Positions 15,826-25,027 of a stretch of DNA of 64,000 bases are shown piece by piece (positions within the stretch are counted from its first letter, which is position 1; each line of letters begins with the position of its first letter). The stretch comes from CAYQMF01 sp964418595. GTDB taxonomy: Bacteria; Planctomycetota; UBA1135; UBA2386. A program made the position numbers and the translations under genes. The notes under the pieces are model-generated. The model was given only the letters and a program-made list of their open reading frames with translations, made no database searches and was not told where the DNA came from. Location of the stretch: positions 1 to 64,000 of the forward strand of contig CAYQMF010000005.1 of the NCBI GenBank assembly GCA_964418595.1, written 5' to 3'.

Positions 15826-17102
15826 TGCGCGAAGCCGACACGGGCGGCGCGACGCGGCGCGAGATCCTCGGTGCCGGCATCGCCGGCACGCTGTGCGGGG
15901 CGCTGCCGGGGCAGGGGAAGTCTCCAGCCGGCGGCGGCGGGCTCGCCGGGCTCGACCGCACGCTGGTGGCGATCGAGGTCGCGGGCGGCTGGGACTACCT
16001 CAGCATGCTGATCCCGACGGAACACCCCGTCTACCAGCGCGAGCGCCCGAACCTCAAGATCCCGCGCGCGGCGACCCTCGCCGTCGACGGTGCGTGGGAC
16101 TGGCGCTGGCACCCGGCGCTCGCGCCGCTCAAGGCGGTGTACGACCGCGGCGACCTCGGCATCGTCGAGAACGTGGGCCATCCCGGCCCGGACCTCTCGC
16201 ACTTCTCGTCGATCAAGAAGTGGCAGGCCGCCGACGTCTCCGGGGCGACCTTCCTCGACGGTTGGCTCGGCCGCTACCTGACGCGGACCTTCGGCCCCGG
16301 CTATGGCCCCGGCCTCGACATCGAGCCCTACCCGAGCCCCGTGTTCGCGGGGGCGATGGTGCCCGCGCTGCTCGACGTGGGGACGCTCGCGCTCAACTTC
16401 GACTGGAGCAGCTCGGAGGACTCGGCCATGGGCCGGCTCGCGATCCAGACCAACGCGATGGTCGCCGAGTTGTTGACCACCGGTCATGCGCGCGCGATCG
16501 CGGCGCGCACCGTGCAGGCGCACCGCTACGCCGACTACCTGCGCACGGCGGGCGCGTCGTACGCGCCGCGCGCGACCTACCCGGCCACCGAACTCAGCCG
16601 CGATCTGCAACTCGCCGCGCGCCTGATCAGCGCGGCGGCGCCGATCCACGTCATGCACGCGCGCACCAGCGGGTTCGACACTCACGCGCTGCAGGCAGAC
16701 CGCGGCGATCCGACGCGTGGCGAACTCGCGACGCAGCTCGGCGAAGTCGCAGGGGCGGTGAAGGCCTTCCTCGACGACGTGCAGGCGTGGGGTCGCGGCA
16801 ACAACGTCGTGGTCCTGCTCTACTCGGAGTTCGGTCGCCGTGTGTCGGAGAACGGCGCGCTCGGCACCGACCACGGCCACGGCGGCGTCGCGTTCCTCGC
16901 CGGCGCGCCGGTGAACGGCGGTCGCTACGGACTGACCCCCGATCTCACCGCCATCCAGCGTCCGGGCGAGAGCTTCTACCTGCCGTTCGATGCGCGCTCG
17001 ACCGACTTCCGTCGGGTGTACGCCACGGTGCTCGAGCGCTGGCTTCAGGTGCCGAGCGCGCCGATCCTGAACGGGACCTTCCCGCTGCTGGGGGCCCTGT
17101 GA
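15822..17102 (+). CDS. DUF1501 family exported protein
   Basis: This 426-residue protein has a twin-arginine-like leader (TRREILGAGIAGTLCGALPG) and the DUF1501 body: TLVAIEVAGGWDYLSMLIP, LGIVENVGHPGPDLSHFSS, TSGFDTHALQ, VVLLYSEFGRRVSENGALGTDHGHGG. The fold is related to the alkaline phosphatase/sulfatase superfamily and the conserved Asp/His residues suggest a metal site, but no reaction is established. It always travels with DUF1800 in Planctomycetota. The ATG at 15822 is the second of two generated by the 17-bp duplication; the first gives only five codons. Its TGA overlaps the next gene's GTG by 4 bp. Confidence 0.9.
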   Translation: MVREADTGGATRREILGAGIAGTLCGALPGQGKSPAGGGGLAGLDRTLVAIEVAGGWDYLSMLIPTEHPVYQRERPNLKIPRAATLAVDGAWDWRWHPALAPLKAVYDRGDLGIVENVGHPGPDLSHFSSIKKWQAADVSGATFLDGWLGRYLTRTFGPGYGPGLDIEPYPSPVFAGAMVPALLDVGTLALNFDWSSSEDSAMGRLAIQTNAMVAELLTTGHARAIAARTVQAHRYADYLRTAGASYAPRATYPATELSRDLQLAARLISAAAPIHVMHARTSGFDTHALQADRGDPTRGELATQLGEVAGAVKAFLDDVQAWGRGNNVVVLLYSEFGRRVSENGALGTDHGHGGVAFLAGAPVNGGRYGLTPDLTAIQRPGESFYLPFDARSTDFRRVYATVLERWLQVPSAPILNGTFPLLGAL

Positions 17103-17131
17103 CTCCCAGGGGTCCTGTGACTTCCAGGGGT
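17096..17131 (+). repeat. 18-bp tandem duplication at the DUF1501 3' junction
   Basis: CCTGTGACTCCCAGGGGT (17096-17113) is followed by a copy with one change (17114-17131) and a partial third unit CCTGGGA. Each full unit carries a GTGA stop/start overlap, so two candidate GTG starts, six codons apart and in frame, now exist for the next gene. Confidence 0.85.
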
Positions 17132-18217
17132 CCTGGGAGCGCGCCGCGCCGGGCGTGGGCGATCGCGGTGGCGTGCGCGTTGCCGGCGTCGATCGCTGCG
17201 CAGTCGGCGGTCGTGCCGCCGGCGCAGGCGGCCGCCGACGGCAACGCGCTCGATCGCGAGCCGTTCGGGCACGAGGCGATCCGGCACCTCACGTACGTGC
17301 ATCGCGACCTGCTCGGCGGCGTGCCGGCGACCGCGCGGTTCTGGAAGATCGGCTACCGCCGCGACGCGTCGCTCGGCCCCGGTGACCTGCAGCGGCCGCC
17401 GGGGATCTGGCAGGTCCGCATGGGCAACCACACAGGTCCGGTGGGCCAGCCCTCCAGCGCCTGGCCGGCCGCGAACGATCCGGCGTGGGCCGTGATGTTC
17501 CAGCCGCGCATGGTGTCGTTCCCCACGCTGAGCCTGCCGGCCGCGGGCCTGCCGCAGTTCGTCGTCGCCTTCCCGCTCGACGTGCCGTTCGCGTACGCGG
17601 GCGGTCACCTCGGCATCGAGCACTTCGTCGCCGACTCGACCGCGCGCCACGACTACTTCATCGACGCCGTCGATGGGTTCACGCCGCTCGGACAGGTGGA
17701 CGTGCTCGGCGAAGGGCTCGGCTGCCCGGCCGGGCTCAACCGCGCCCGCGGGCAGGCGCCGAATCCGGGCGGTGGCGATCTCGAGGTCTACCTGTTCGCC
17801 GGTCCGCGCTCGGCGTCGGCGACGTTCGCGCTCGGCGCGTCCGAGACGGCCTGGGGTTCGTTGCCCCTGCCGCTGGACCTGGGAGCCCTTGGGCTCTCGG
17901 GCTGCAGCGTGTTCGCGTCGCCGGACGTGCTGGTTCCCGTACGCACCGACGCGAGTGGCGTGGCGACGTTGCGCGCGGCGGTGCCCGGCGCGGTGCCACT
18001 GCTCGGCGCCAGGCTCGCCGGCCAGTGGTTCTGCTTCGGCGACCCGCGCGTGAACCCGGGCCTCGCCCTGACGACGTCCGAAGGGCTGCGCATCCGGTTG
18101 GGCACCAACCTCGGTGTGCCGTTCGTGGGGATGAGCGTCGTCAGCGCGTTCTCCGGCTCGAACCAGCACGGCTTCGTCCAGTCGAACCGCGGCCCGGTCG
18201 TGCGGCTCGACTGGTAG
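17099..18217 (+). CDS. Exported protein of the DUF1800/DUF1501 cluster, unknown function
   Basis: The GTG at 17099 overlaps the preceding stop (GTGA); a second in-frame GTG at 17117 exists because of a tandem duplication. The signal peptide is RRAWAIAVACALPASIAAQS. The 372-residue product has an N-terminal extracytoplasmic region (HEAIRHLTYVHRDLLGG, IWQVRMGNHTGP) and a C-terminal beta domain starting at about residue 200 (EGLGCPAGLNR, FALGASETAWGSLPL, LDLGALGLSGCSVFASPD, LAGQWFCFGDPRVNPGLAL). The same kind of C-terminal domain occurs in the unrelated protein at 49577-50656. It is co-transcribed with DUF1800/DUF1501; its role is unknown. Confidence 0.75.
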   Translation: MTPRGPVTSRGPGSAPRRAWAIAVACALPASIAAQSAVVPPAQAAADGNALDREPFGHEAIRHLTYVHRDLLGGVPATARFWKIGYRRDASLGPGDLQRPPGIWQVRMGNHTGPVGQPSSAWPAANDPAWAVMFQPRMVSFPTLSLPAAGLPQFVVAFPLDVPFAYAGGHLGIEHFVADSTARHDYFIDAVDGFTPLGQVDVLGEGLGCPAGLNRARGQAPNPGGGDLEVYLFAGPRSASATFALGASETAWGSLPLPLDLGALGLSGCSVFASPDVLVPVRTDASGVATLRAAVPGAVPLLGARLAGQWFCFGDPRVNPGLALTTSEGLRIRLGTNLGVPFVGMSVVSAFSGSNQHGFVQSNRGPVVRLDW

Positions 18218-18240
18218 TCGGACCGCGCGCGCGTCAAGTC

Positions 18241-18288
18241 ACTTCCCGGGCTGGTAACTTCCCGGGCTGGTCATTTCCCGGGATGGGC
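18241..18288 (+). repeat. 16-bp unit repeated three times across a stop codon
   Basis: ACTTCCCGGGCTGGTA (18241-18256), ACTTCCCGGGCTGGTC (18257-18272) and the diverged ATTTCCCGGGATGGGC (18273-18288) stand in tandem. The third unit encodes the C-terminal AHPGK of the minus-strand gene; the first two lie beyond its stop and would re-encode QPGK. Confidence 0.85.
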
Positions 18289-19302
18289 GTTCTTGGTGTC
18301 CGCGGTGGCCTCGCGGCGCGAGACCTTCGTGGTCTGCTCGACCTTGACGATGAACGGCTCGTCACCGCCCATCGGGTTCGGCATCGCGATGTCCATCGAG
18401 GTCGCGTTCGAGGACGACTGGAGCATGCCGTCCTTGCGCGACACGACTGCTTCGCCCTTGACCTTGCCATTCTCGATCGTCGCGTCCTCCATCATCTTCC
18501 GCATCATCTCGGCCTGCGGATCGTCGCCGCCGTCGGTGGACGCGGCAGCGGTCTTGCTCTTGTCGATGGCGATGGCGCCCTCGACCGACATGCGGCAGGT
18601 GTCGGCATCGAGGGCGGTGAGCTTCACCACCACGTCGGACTTCATCTTCATCCCGCCGCGGCCCCCCATCTTGTTCTCGTGCTTCCAGGTGCCGCCGACG
18701 GCGACCGGCTCCGTGGGGTACTTGCCGAACACCTCGGCCTGTCCGGCGATCGAAGTGTCGGAGAGCAGGCCCTGGACCATCATCCGGCCCATCCCGTCGA
18801 CACCCTCCGTGAGGCTCTCGATCAGCTTGGTCACCGGCTTCTTGTCGGTCACCTCGCCGTCGGCGCCCACCGTCAGCTCGACGCTCTTGCCGACCATGCC
18901 GAGGAAGGCATCGATGACGCCGCCGAGCATCGGGTCGTCGCCGCCCGGGTCCTTCGCCGCCGAGTCGAACTCGACGCCGCCGCCCATCGGGCTCGACAGC
19001 GAACCGCTGATGCGGCGCCACGTGAGCTTGACCTTGGTGTTGCCGTCGGCCCCGGCGCTCACGACCTCGACGTCGTAGTCGGTGGTGAGCTTGGTCTCGG
19101 TCTCGCGGCCCATCGCGGCGATGAGCTGCTTCTGGATGTTCTCGTTGCGGAAGCTCGCCTTCGCGCCGGCCTTGGCCTGCACGGCGAGCTTGTGCGCAGG
19201 GCCGCTGGCCGGCGCGGCGGCTGCGGGGTCCTGTGCGATGGCGGCGGAGGTGAGGGCCACGCAGGCCAGGAGGGGGAAGGCGGAGTGGAGGGCGTAGTTC
19301 AT
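18271..19302 (-). CDS. Exported DUF6263-like protein
   Basis: The ATG at 19302 begins a signal peptide (MNYALHSAFPLLACVALTSAAIAQ) of a 343-residue exported protein. The mature part starts with a Pro/Ala linker, then KLAVQAKAGAKASFRNENIQ and TKLTTDYDVEV, followed by many beta strands with alternating hydrophobic residues (TKVKLTWRRISG, SVELTVGADGEV, VAVGGTWKHENKM, MLQSSSNATSMDIAM). This resembles the DUF6263-type beta proteins of Planctomycetota, which have no known function; the family name is tentative. Met-rich patches (MGRMMVQ, AEMMRKMMEDA) are unusual. An earlier in-frame start would lack a signal. The stop sits inside a tandem repeat. Confidence 0.65.
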   Translation of the reverse strand: MNYALHSAFPLLACVALTSAAIAQDPAAAAPASGPAHKLAVQAKAGAKASFRNENIQKQLIAAMGRETETKLTTDYDVEVVSAGADGNTKVKLTWRRISGSLSSPMGGGVEFDSAAKDPGGDDPMLGGVIDAFLGMVGKSVELTVGADGEVTDKKPVTKLIESLTEGVDGMGRMMVQGLLSDTSIAGQAEVFGKYPTEPVAVGGTWKHENKMGGRGGMKMKSDVVVKLTALDADTCRMSVEGAIAIDKSKTAAASTDGGDDPQAEMMRKMMEDATIENGKVKGEAVVSRKDGMLQSSSNATSMDIAMPNPMGGDEPFIVKVEQTTKVSRREATADTKNAHPGK

Positions 19303-19437
19303 GGAATCGGATCTGGTGTGTGTGGCGGTGCGGGGGAGACGGTCCCCGGCGGCGTGCAGACTACCGCTTGGACCCCGCGGGACACGCGGGGACAGATTCC
19401 CGCGACGAGTGGGACGCATGCACCTCAGTCCGGCGGG

Positions 19438-22400
19438 CTATCTGGGTTGGACGGGCAACCGTGCGACCATCTCGGTCAGGAGGAGATCGAGCGCCATGGC
19501 GCGCACCGGCGCGGCGAGAGTCGGCTCGGCGCGAATGCGCCGGGCAGCGGTCGCGAAGTCGCTCGCGTCGCGCAGCACCCGACGCACGAGCCGGCCGGCG
19601 TCGGGCTGTGCGGCGACCAGGCGCGTCCGCTCGGCGCAGCGTTCGCCTTGCGCGACCGAGTCGAAGATGCGGACCGTGTCCCCACCGACGAACAGCTGCG
19701 TGCCGTCATGGCTGAAGCTGAGCGCGTTGCCCCGGCCGGAAGGAATGGTGGACTCGAGCATCTGCGTTCCGGCGACCACATCCCACAGACGCAACTTCCC
19801 GTTCTCGGCCAAGGTAGCCAGGCGCGTACCTCGCGGTTGGAAGGCCAGGCCGACGATCGTCTCGTTCTGCGGGCTGCGCAGGATGCGTGGGGAGTCAGGG
19901 TGTGCCAGCTCCCACAACCGGATCGTGTTGTCATCCGCGACCGTCGCGACCCTCGAACCGAGCGGTGCGACGGCAACCGCCCACACCGAACCGTCATGCC
20001 CTTCGAGCCTGGTCGGTTTCGCACCGGCGTCTGTGAGCGAGAAGACGCGCGCGATCCGGTCTTCTGCCCCGGTGGCGACCAGCGAGCCGTCGACGGAGAA
20101 CGCGACGCACCGGACGGGCAAACGCGAATCCGGATCGCGCAGCACGAACAGTTCGCGCCCTGAGTCGGCGTCGAGGATTCGGGTGCTGCCATCTTCGCCC
20201 AGAATCGCCAGGCGATGTCCGTCGCCACTCAGTCGCCACCCGATGTTGCGCCCGTCGCGAACGAGTCTTGAGGTGGCGCCGCGTAGAGGGTGTCGGATGC
20301 GCAGTCCATCCCCGTCTTGCGTCACCAGCACGGGCTCGCCATCGGCGAGCGCCAACGCTCCACCTCGTGCAGCCGGGAACGCCGCGAGTCGCTGGTTGGT
20401 CAAGGGGTTCCACACCTCGACGGCGCGCTCCCCGAGAACGGCGATCCAGGGGCTGTCGCCGCACGGTTGCACCGCACGCACGCCGCCATCACCAGAGTCC
20501 ACGTCGAGGTGGGGCACCCAGTTGGGGATGGGGTACAGGCGCACGGCTTGCTCGTCGGCGACCATGACCGACCCCCCGTCCGGACTGAACCTCGCGAACC
20601 GAACGCCGCTTCCCAGGCCCCGGAACACGGCGACCTCCGGGCCGCCGGCGCGATTCCACAACCGCGCGGTGCCGTCATCGGACTGCGACAGGATCCGGCC
20701 GCCTCCGCCGTCGAACTCCGCCCAGTACACCTGGCCCGAGTGGCCCGGGTAGACCTGCAACAACACGCCGTGGTCGGCGCGCCAGCGGCATACGAGGCCA
20801 TTCCCCGTGCTCGTCACGACTTCCTGTCCATCGGGGCTGAACGCGATCGAGTTGACCGATGGGATCACCTGGGAACCCGGACGGTCGCGCAGGTCGTGGC
20901 CGGCCCGTTCGCTCCGGCCCATGAACGCCGCGCGACGCGGGGCTCCGCGGGCCAGGGTGTCGCCCAGGCGTTGCGACTCATCGCCCGTGCTCGCGTTCCA
21001 GATGCGAGCCGTCCCGTCTCCCGATGCCGTGCCCACTCGCTGACCGTCGGGACTGAAGCACGCGCACGTCACGGGCCCGGTGTGGCCGGTCAGCTCGCGC
21101 AGTCTCCGACCGGTGTCCGCGTCCCAGATCCGGGCGACACCGTCGTCCGAGGCGGTGACCACTCGTGTGCCGTCCTGGCTGAAACCCGCCAGGCGAATCG
21201 GTCTGGCGTGCCAGAGGAGCGTTGCGCGAGGACCGTCATCCGAGTTGCTGAGGACGCGCACTCCCACGCCCTCTCCGTTTCTCATCAGGCTCCAGCGACC
21301 CTGGAGCACCACGCGGCGGTGATCCCGGCTCCACGCGAGTACGGTCTCCGCGAAATGGGCGAGGTGCAGACGTCGTCCCGCAGAGTCGGCGTCGCTCGCG
21401 CGCCACAGCCCGACGTTGGCGTTGTCCTGCCATCCGACGACGAGGGCCTCACTACCGCTCGCGTCGAGGGGAAGCACGCAATCCAGTGCTGCACTCGAGA
21501 CCGCGAAGCTCCGGGTCTCCCGTAGGGTCTTGCCGTCGCAGATCCGGAAGCGACCGTCCGCGCCGGCGACGAACAGGCTCGATCCGTCGAGCGTGTACAT
21601 CGGGCTGCACACCCGCACCGGCGACGACCACACCGCGGCCCCGGGCTCGAGCTGGGCGCGCAGGTACTGCCATTCCCAATCGTGGAGCTCCCGGGGGGCC
21701 GACTCCAGGAAGCGGTTCGCCTCGCCGAACTCGCCGCGATCGAAGGCCCGGTTCGCGGCGGGCACCGCCGCCTGGTAGCTCACCTGCCGAACTTCCTGTG
21801 CGCGCTGCGTGGCGATCCCGCCCTCGCGCTTGGCGATCTCGGCTTGCGCGCTGGCCTCCAGCCAGAACACCGCGCTGCTGATGCCGCCTGCCACGAGGGT
21901 CAGCGCCGCGGCCGCGGCGGCGATCGCGACACCGCGGTTGCGGCGTACCCAGGCGCGCATCTCGGCGACGGCGCCCGTGCGGTGCGCCTTGACCACGCGG
22001 TTCTCGACGAAAGCGCGCAGGTCGTCGGCCAGGTGGCGTGCGTCGGCGTAGCGGGCGTTCGCGTCCCGCGCCATCGCCTTGTCGCAGATGGCGACCAGCT
22101 CCCCGGGCACGGTCGGATCGAGTCGGTGGATCGGTGTCGGCGGGCCCTGCAGGACGAGCCCCAGGACCGTGTACGGCGAGATCTTCGCGTCGGGCACGAC
22201 GTACGGTTGCCGTCCGGTCAGCAGCGAATAGAGCATGGCGCCAACGGCGTAGACGTCGGCACGCGGCCCCAGCTCGTCGACCCTCCCGGCGGCCTGTTCG
22301 GGTGGCATGTAGCTCGGCGTCCCGATGACCGCGCCGTCCATCGTCATCACCGGCGAATCCGGATCCGACTCGGCCTGGCGTGATCGCTCGGTCACGACCC

Positions 22401-23277
22401 GGCTGAAGGTCGCCGTGTCTCTCGGCCTTGGCCGCATGTCGTGGCGGTCCTCCTGCCCCAGCACCTTGGCGAGTCCCCAGTCCATGACGTAGACCTCGCC
22501 GAAGCGGCCGACCATCACGTTGCTCGGCTTGAGATCGCGGTGGATGACGCCCTTGTTGTGCGCGTACGCGAGCGTGTCGCACACCTTCAGCACCACCTCG
22601 ACCGCCTTGGTCAGCGTCCATCCATCGGCGCGCTGCCTCGCCAGCGCGAACACGGCGTCGGCGGTCCTGCCGCGCACGAACCGCATCGTGAAGTAGATCT
22701 TGCCCGTGGCGTCGAGACCGAGTTCGTGCACGGGTACGACGCCGGGATGGTCGAGCTGTCCGGTCACCTGCGCTTCGTCGAGGAAGCGCGCCAGCACCGT
22801 GGGCTCGACCGGCGCCGTCGCGCCGGAGGCTGCACCGGTGTCGCCGAGGATCACCTTCATCGCCAGCGGGCGGCCGAGCACCCGGTCGAAGACGCGCCAG
22901 ATCACTCCCATGCCGCCGCGCGCGACTTCGCCCTGCAACTGGTAGCGGCCGGGAGGCGGCGACAGGGCTTTCAGTCCGGCGAGTTGCCGGGCCGGGTCGA
23001 CGTCGTGCACCGTGACCTGGTCCTCGATCCGATCGCGTACGGCCTCTTCGATCGCGGCACCCAGCCTGGCTGGATCCTCGCTGGGATGCTCGTGGCAGAA
23101 GCGCGCGATGACCGCCGCGCGCTGCGCCCCGGACAGTCGCAGCGCCATTGCCATCACAGACTCGAGATCTGGCGGGTGGGGCTCGGGACTCGCTGCGTCC
23201 TCAGCCACCGGACGCTCCGATCTCCGCGCCGCCGCCGGCGAAGGAGCCCTGTGCAGGCAGAGAGCGGCCGAGGACAC
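19438..23277 (-). CDS. Membrane Ser/Thr protein kinase with C-terminal WD40 propeller
   Basis: The 1279-residue Hanks-type kinase has a Gly loop GEVARGGMGVIW (near 115), catalytic HRDLKPSNVMV (near 245), a DFG equivalent reading DWG (VYVMDWGLAK), and the activation-loop end GTPSYMPPEQA. A transmembrane helix (GVAIAAAAAALTLVAGGISS) lies near 450-470, then a coiled region with tandem ARER-like helices and about a dozen WD40 repeats to about 1240 (HTGPVTCACFSPDGQRVGTA, GHDGSVWAVAVAPLGSRVAT). The kinase is cytoplasmic and the propeller extracytoplasmic if the topology is standard. This is a typical planctomycete receptor-kinase layout; ligand and targets are unknown. The GTG start is uncertain; Met40-Met42 (VMAMALRLSG) is an alternative. 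Confidence 0.93.
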   Translation of the reverse strand: MSSAALCLHRAPSPAAARRSERPVAEDAASPEPHPPDLESVMAMALRLSGAQRAAVIARFCHEHPSEDPARLGAAIEEAVRDRIEDQVTVHDVDPARQLAGLKALSPPPGRYQLQGEVARGGMGVIWRVFDRVLGRPLAMKVILGDTGAASGATAPVEPTVLARFLDEAQVTGQLDHPGVVPVHELGLDATGKIYFTMRFVRGRTADAVFALARQRADGWTLTKAVEVVLKVCDTLAYAHNKGVIHRDLKPSNVMVGRFGEVYVMDWGLAKVLGQEDRHDMRPRPRDTATFSRVVTERSRQAESDPDSPVMTMDGAVIGTPSYMPPEQAAGRVDELGPRADVYAVGAMLYSLLTGRQPYVVPDAKISPYTVLGLVLQGPPTPIHRLDPTVPGELVAICDKAMARDANARYADARHLADDLRAFVENRVVKAHRTGAVAEMRAWVRRNRGVAIAAAAAALTLVAGGISSAVFWLEASAQAEIAKREGGIATQRAQEVRQVSYQAAVPAANRAFDRGEFGEANRFLESAPRELHDWEWQYLRAQLEPGAAVWSSPVRVCSPMYTLDGSSLFVAGADGRFRICDGKTLRETRSFAVSSAALDCVLPLDASGSEALVVGWQDNANVGLWRASDADSAGRRLHLAHFAETVLAWSRDHRRVVLQGRWSLMRNGEGVGVRVLSNSDDGPRATLLWHARPIRLAGFSQDGTRVVTASDDGVARIWDADTGRRLRELTGHTGPVTCACFSPDGQRVGTASGDGTARIWNASTGDESQRLGDTLARGAPRRAAFMGRSERAGHDLRDRPGSQVIPSVNSIAFSPDGQEVVTSTGNGLVCRWRADHGVLLQVYPGHSGQVYWAEFDGGGGRILSQSDDGTARLWNRAGGPEVAVFRGLGSGVRFARFSPDGGSVMVADEQAVRLYPIPNWVPHLDVDSGDGGVRAVQPCGDSPWIAVLGERAVEVWNPLTNQRLAAFPAARGGALALADGEPVLVTQDGDGLRIRHPLRGATSRLVRDGRNIGWRLSGDGHRLAILGEDGSTRILDADSGRELFVLRDPDSRLPVRCVAFSVDGSLVATGAEDRIARVFSLTDAGAKPTRLEGHDGSVWAVAVAPLGSRVATVADDNTIRLWELAHPDSPRILRSPQNETIVGLAFQPRGTRLATLAENGKLRLWDVVAGTQMLESTIPSGRGNALSFSHDGTQLFVGGDTVRIFDSVAQGERCAERTRLVAAQPDAGRLVRRVLRDASDFATAARRIRAEPTLAAPVRAMALDLLLTEMVARLPVQPR

Positions 23278-23398
23278 GTGTGCACGGCAGCAAGGCGTGA
23301 CGAAGCACGCCCGAATGGTAGCGCGCGGTCGATCGACGTGGCAGCGTCGGTCGGTTCGCCGCCGTGCAGCGTCGCGTCGCTACAGAGAAGCCCCTCCC

Positions 23399-25027
23399 CT
23401 ACAGGCTGCGGGCCGGGCGCCGGGCGCTGGCGTGCTCGACCGCCGCGCCCACGAAGTCGCGGAACAGCGGATGCGGCTGCATGGGCATCGTCTTGAACTC
23501 GGGGTGGAACTGCACCCCGACGAACCAGGGATGGTCGCGCAGCTCGACGACTTCCACGAGGTCCAGGCGCTCGTTGACCCCCGCCATGACGAGACCGGCC
23601 TGGGCGAGGCGGGCGCGGTACGCGTTGTTGAGCTCGAACCGGTGGCGATGCCGCTCGCCGATCCTCAGTGTCCCGTAAGCACGCGCGGCCATCGTGTCGG
23701 GCTGCAGCGTGCAGTCGAACTCACCGAGCCGCATCGTGCCGCCGAGATCGCGCACGATCTTCTGCTCCTCCATCATCGTGATCACCGGGTTGGCGGCGTC
23801 GGCCGCGTACTCCGCGGTGGTGGCGTCGGTGATCCCGAGGTTGCTGCGCGCGAACTCGACCACCGCCGCCTGCATGCCGTAGCAGATGCCGAAGAACGGG
23901 ATCTTGTGGGCGCGCGCGTGGCGGATCGCGGCGATCTTGCCCTCGAAGCCGCGCTCGCCGAAGCCGCCCGGCACCAGGATGCCGTTCACGTCGGCGAGCA
24001 GCTCGCCCGCGCCGTGCTGGGCGACCAGCTCCGCGCTCACCTTGCGCAACTGGACCTTGCACGCGTGCGCGATGCCGGCGTGCGACAGCGACTCGTAGAT
24101 CGACTTGTACGCGTCGTGCAGCTCGATGTACTTGCCGCACACCGCGATCTCGATCGTGTGTTCCGGGTTGCGCACGATCTCGAGCATGCGCTTCCAGTCG
24201 CTCAGGTCCGGCTCGCGTCGCGCGGTGAGCTGCAGCGTCGACAGGATGCGCGCGTCCAGCCCGTGCTGCATGAGGTTGAGCGGCACCTCGTAGATCGAGA
24301 AGTCGACGTCGCGCTCCTCGATGACGTTTTCCTTCCGCACGTTGCAGAACAGCGAGATCTTGTGCGCCATGTCCTCCGTCATGGGCTTCTCGGTGCGGCA
24401 GATGAGGACGTGCGGCTGGATGCCGATCTCACGCAGCTTGCCGACCGACTGCTGGGTCGGCTTGGTCTTCATCTCGCCGCTGGCGCGAAGGTAGGGGAGC
24501 AGGGTCAAGTGCACGAACATGCAGTCGTGCGGCCCCTGCTCGAGGCTGAACTGCCGGATGGCCTCCAGGAATGGCAGGCTCTCGATGTCGCCCACCGTGC
24601 CGCCGATCTCCGTGATCGCCACGTCGACGCCGTCGGCGGCGCCGCGGCGGATCGCCGCCTTGATCTCGTCGGTGATGTGCGGGATCACCTGCACCGTGCG
24701 GCCGAGGTAGTCGCCGCGCCGCTCCTTGCGGATCACCGAGAGGTAGATCTTGCCCGTGGTGTAGTTCGAGTCCTTGGTGATCTTGGCGTGTGTGAATCGC
24801 TCGTAGTGGCCGAGGTCGAGGTCGGCCTCCGTGCCGTCGTCGGTGACGTAGACCTCACCGTGCTGGAACGGCGACATCGTCCCCGGGTCGACGTTGATGT
24901 ACGGGTCGAGCTTCTGCATCGAGATCGTGAAGCCGAGGCGCTCCAGGATCCAACCGATGCTCGCCGAGGTGAGTCCCTTGCCGAGGGACGACACCACGCC
25001 GCCGGTCACGAAGATGTGTTTGGTCAT
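23399..25027 (-). CDS. pyrG: CTP synthase
   Basis: This 542-residue cytoplasmic enzyme makes CTP from UTP, ATP and glutamine. The synthetase domain (1-270) opens with FVTGGVVSSLGKGL and includes QKLDPYINVDPGTMSPFQHG and EIGGTVGDIESLPFLEA. The glutamine amidotransferase domain (about 290-535) has GGFGERGFEGKI, the nucleophile Cys in FFGICYGMQAAV (near 379; the usual GICLGMQ with Tyr for Leu) and the His-Glu of FHPEF. The ATG overlaps the stop of kdsB (ATGA), so the two are translationally coupled: KdsB consumes the CTP that PyrG makes. Confidence 0.97.
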   Translation of the reverse strand: MTKHIFVTGGVVSSLGKGLTSASIGWILERLGFTISMQKLDPYINVDPGTMSPFQHGEVYVTDDGTEADLDLGHYERFTHAKITKDSNYTTGKIYLSVIRKERRGDYLGRTVQVIPHITDEIKAAIRRGAADGVDVAITEIGGTVGDIESLPFLEAIRQFSLEQGPHDCMFVHLTLLPYLRASGEMKTKPTQQSVGKLREIGIQPHVLICRTEKPMTEDMAHKISLFCNVRKENVIEERDVDFSIYEVPLNLMQHGLDARILSTLQLTARREPDLSDWKRMLEIVRNPEHTIEIAVCGKYIELHDAYKSIYESLSHAGIAHACKVQLRKVSAELVAQHGAGELLADVNGILVPGGFGERGFEGKIAAIRHARAHKIPFFGICYGMQAAVVEFARSNLGITDATTAEYAADAANPVITMMEEQKIVRDLGGTMRLGEFDCTLQPDTMAARAYGTLRIGERHRHRFELNNAYRARLAQAGLVMAGVNERLDLVEVVELRDHPWFVGVQFHPEFKTMPMQPHPLFRDFVGAAVEHASARRPARSL

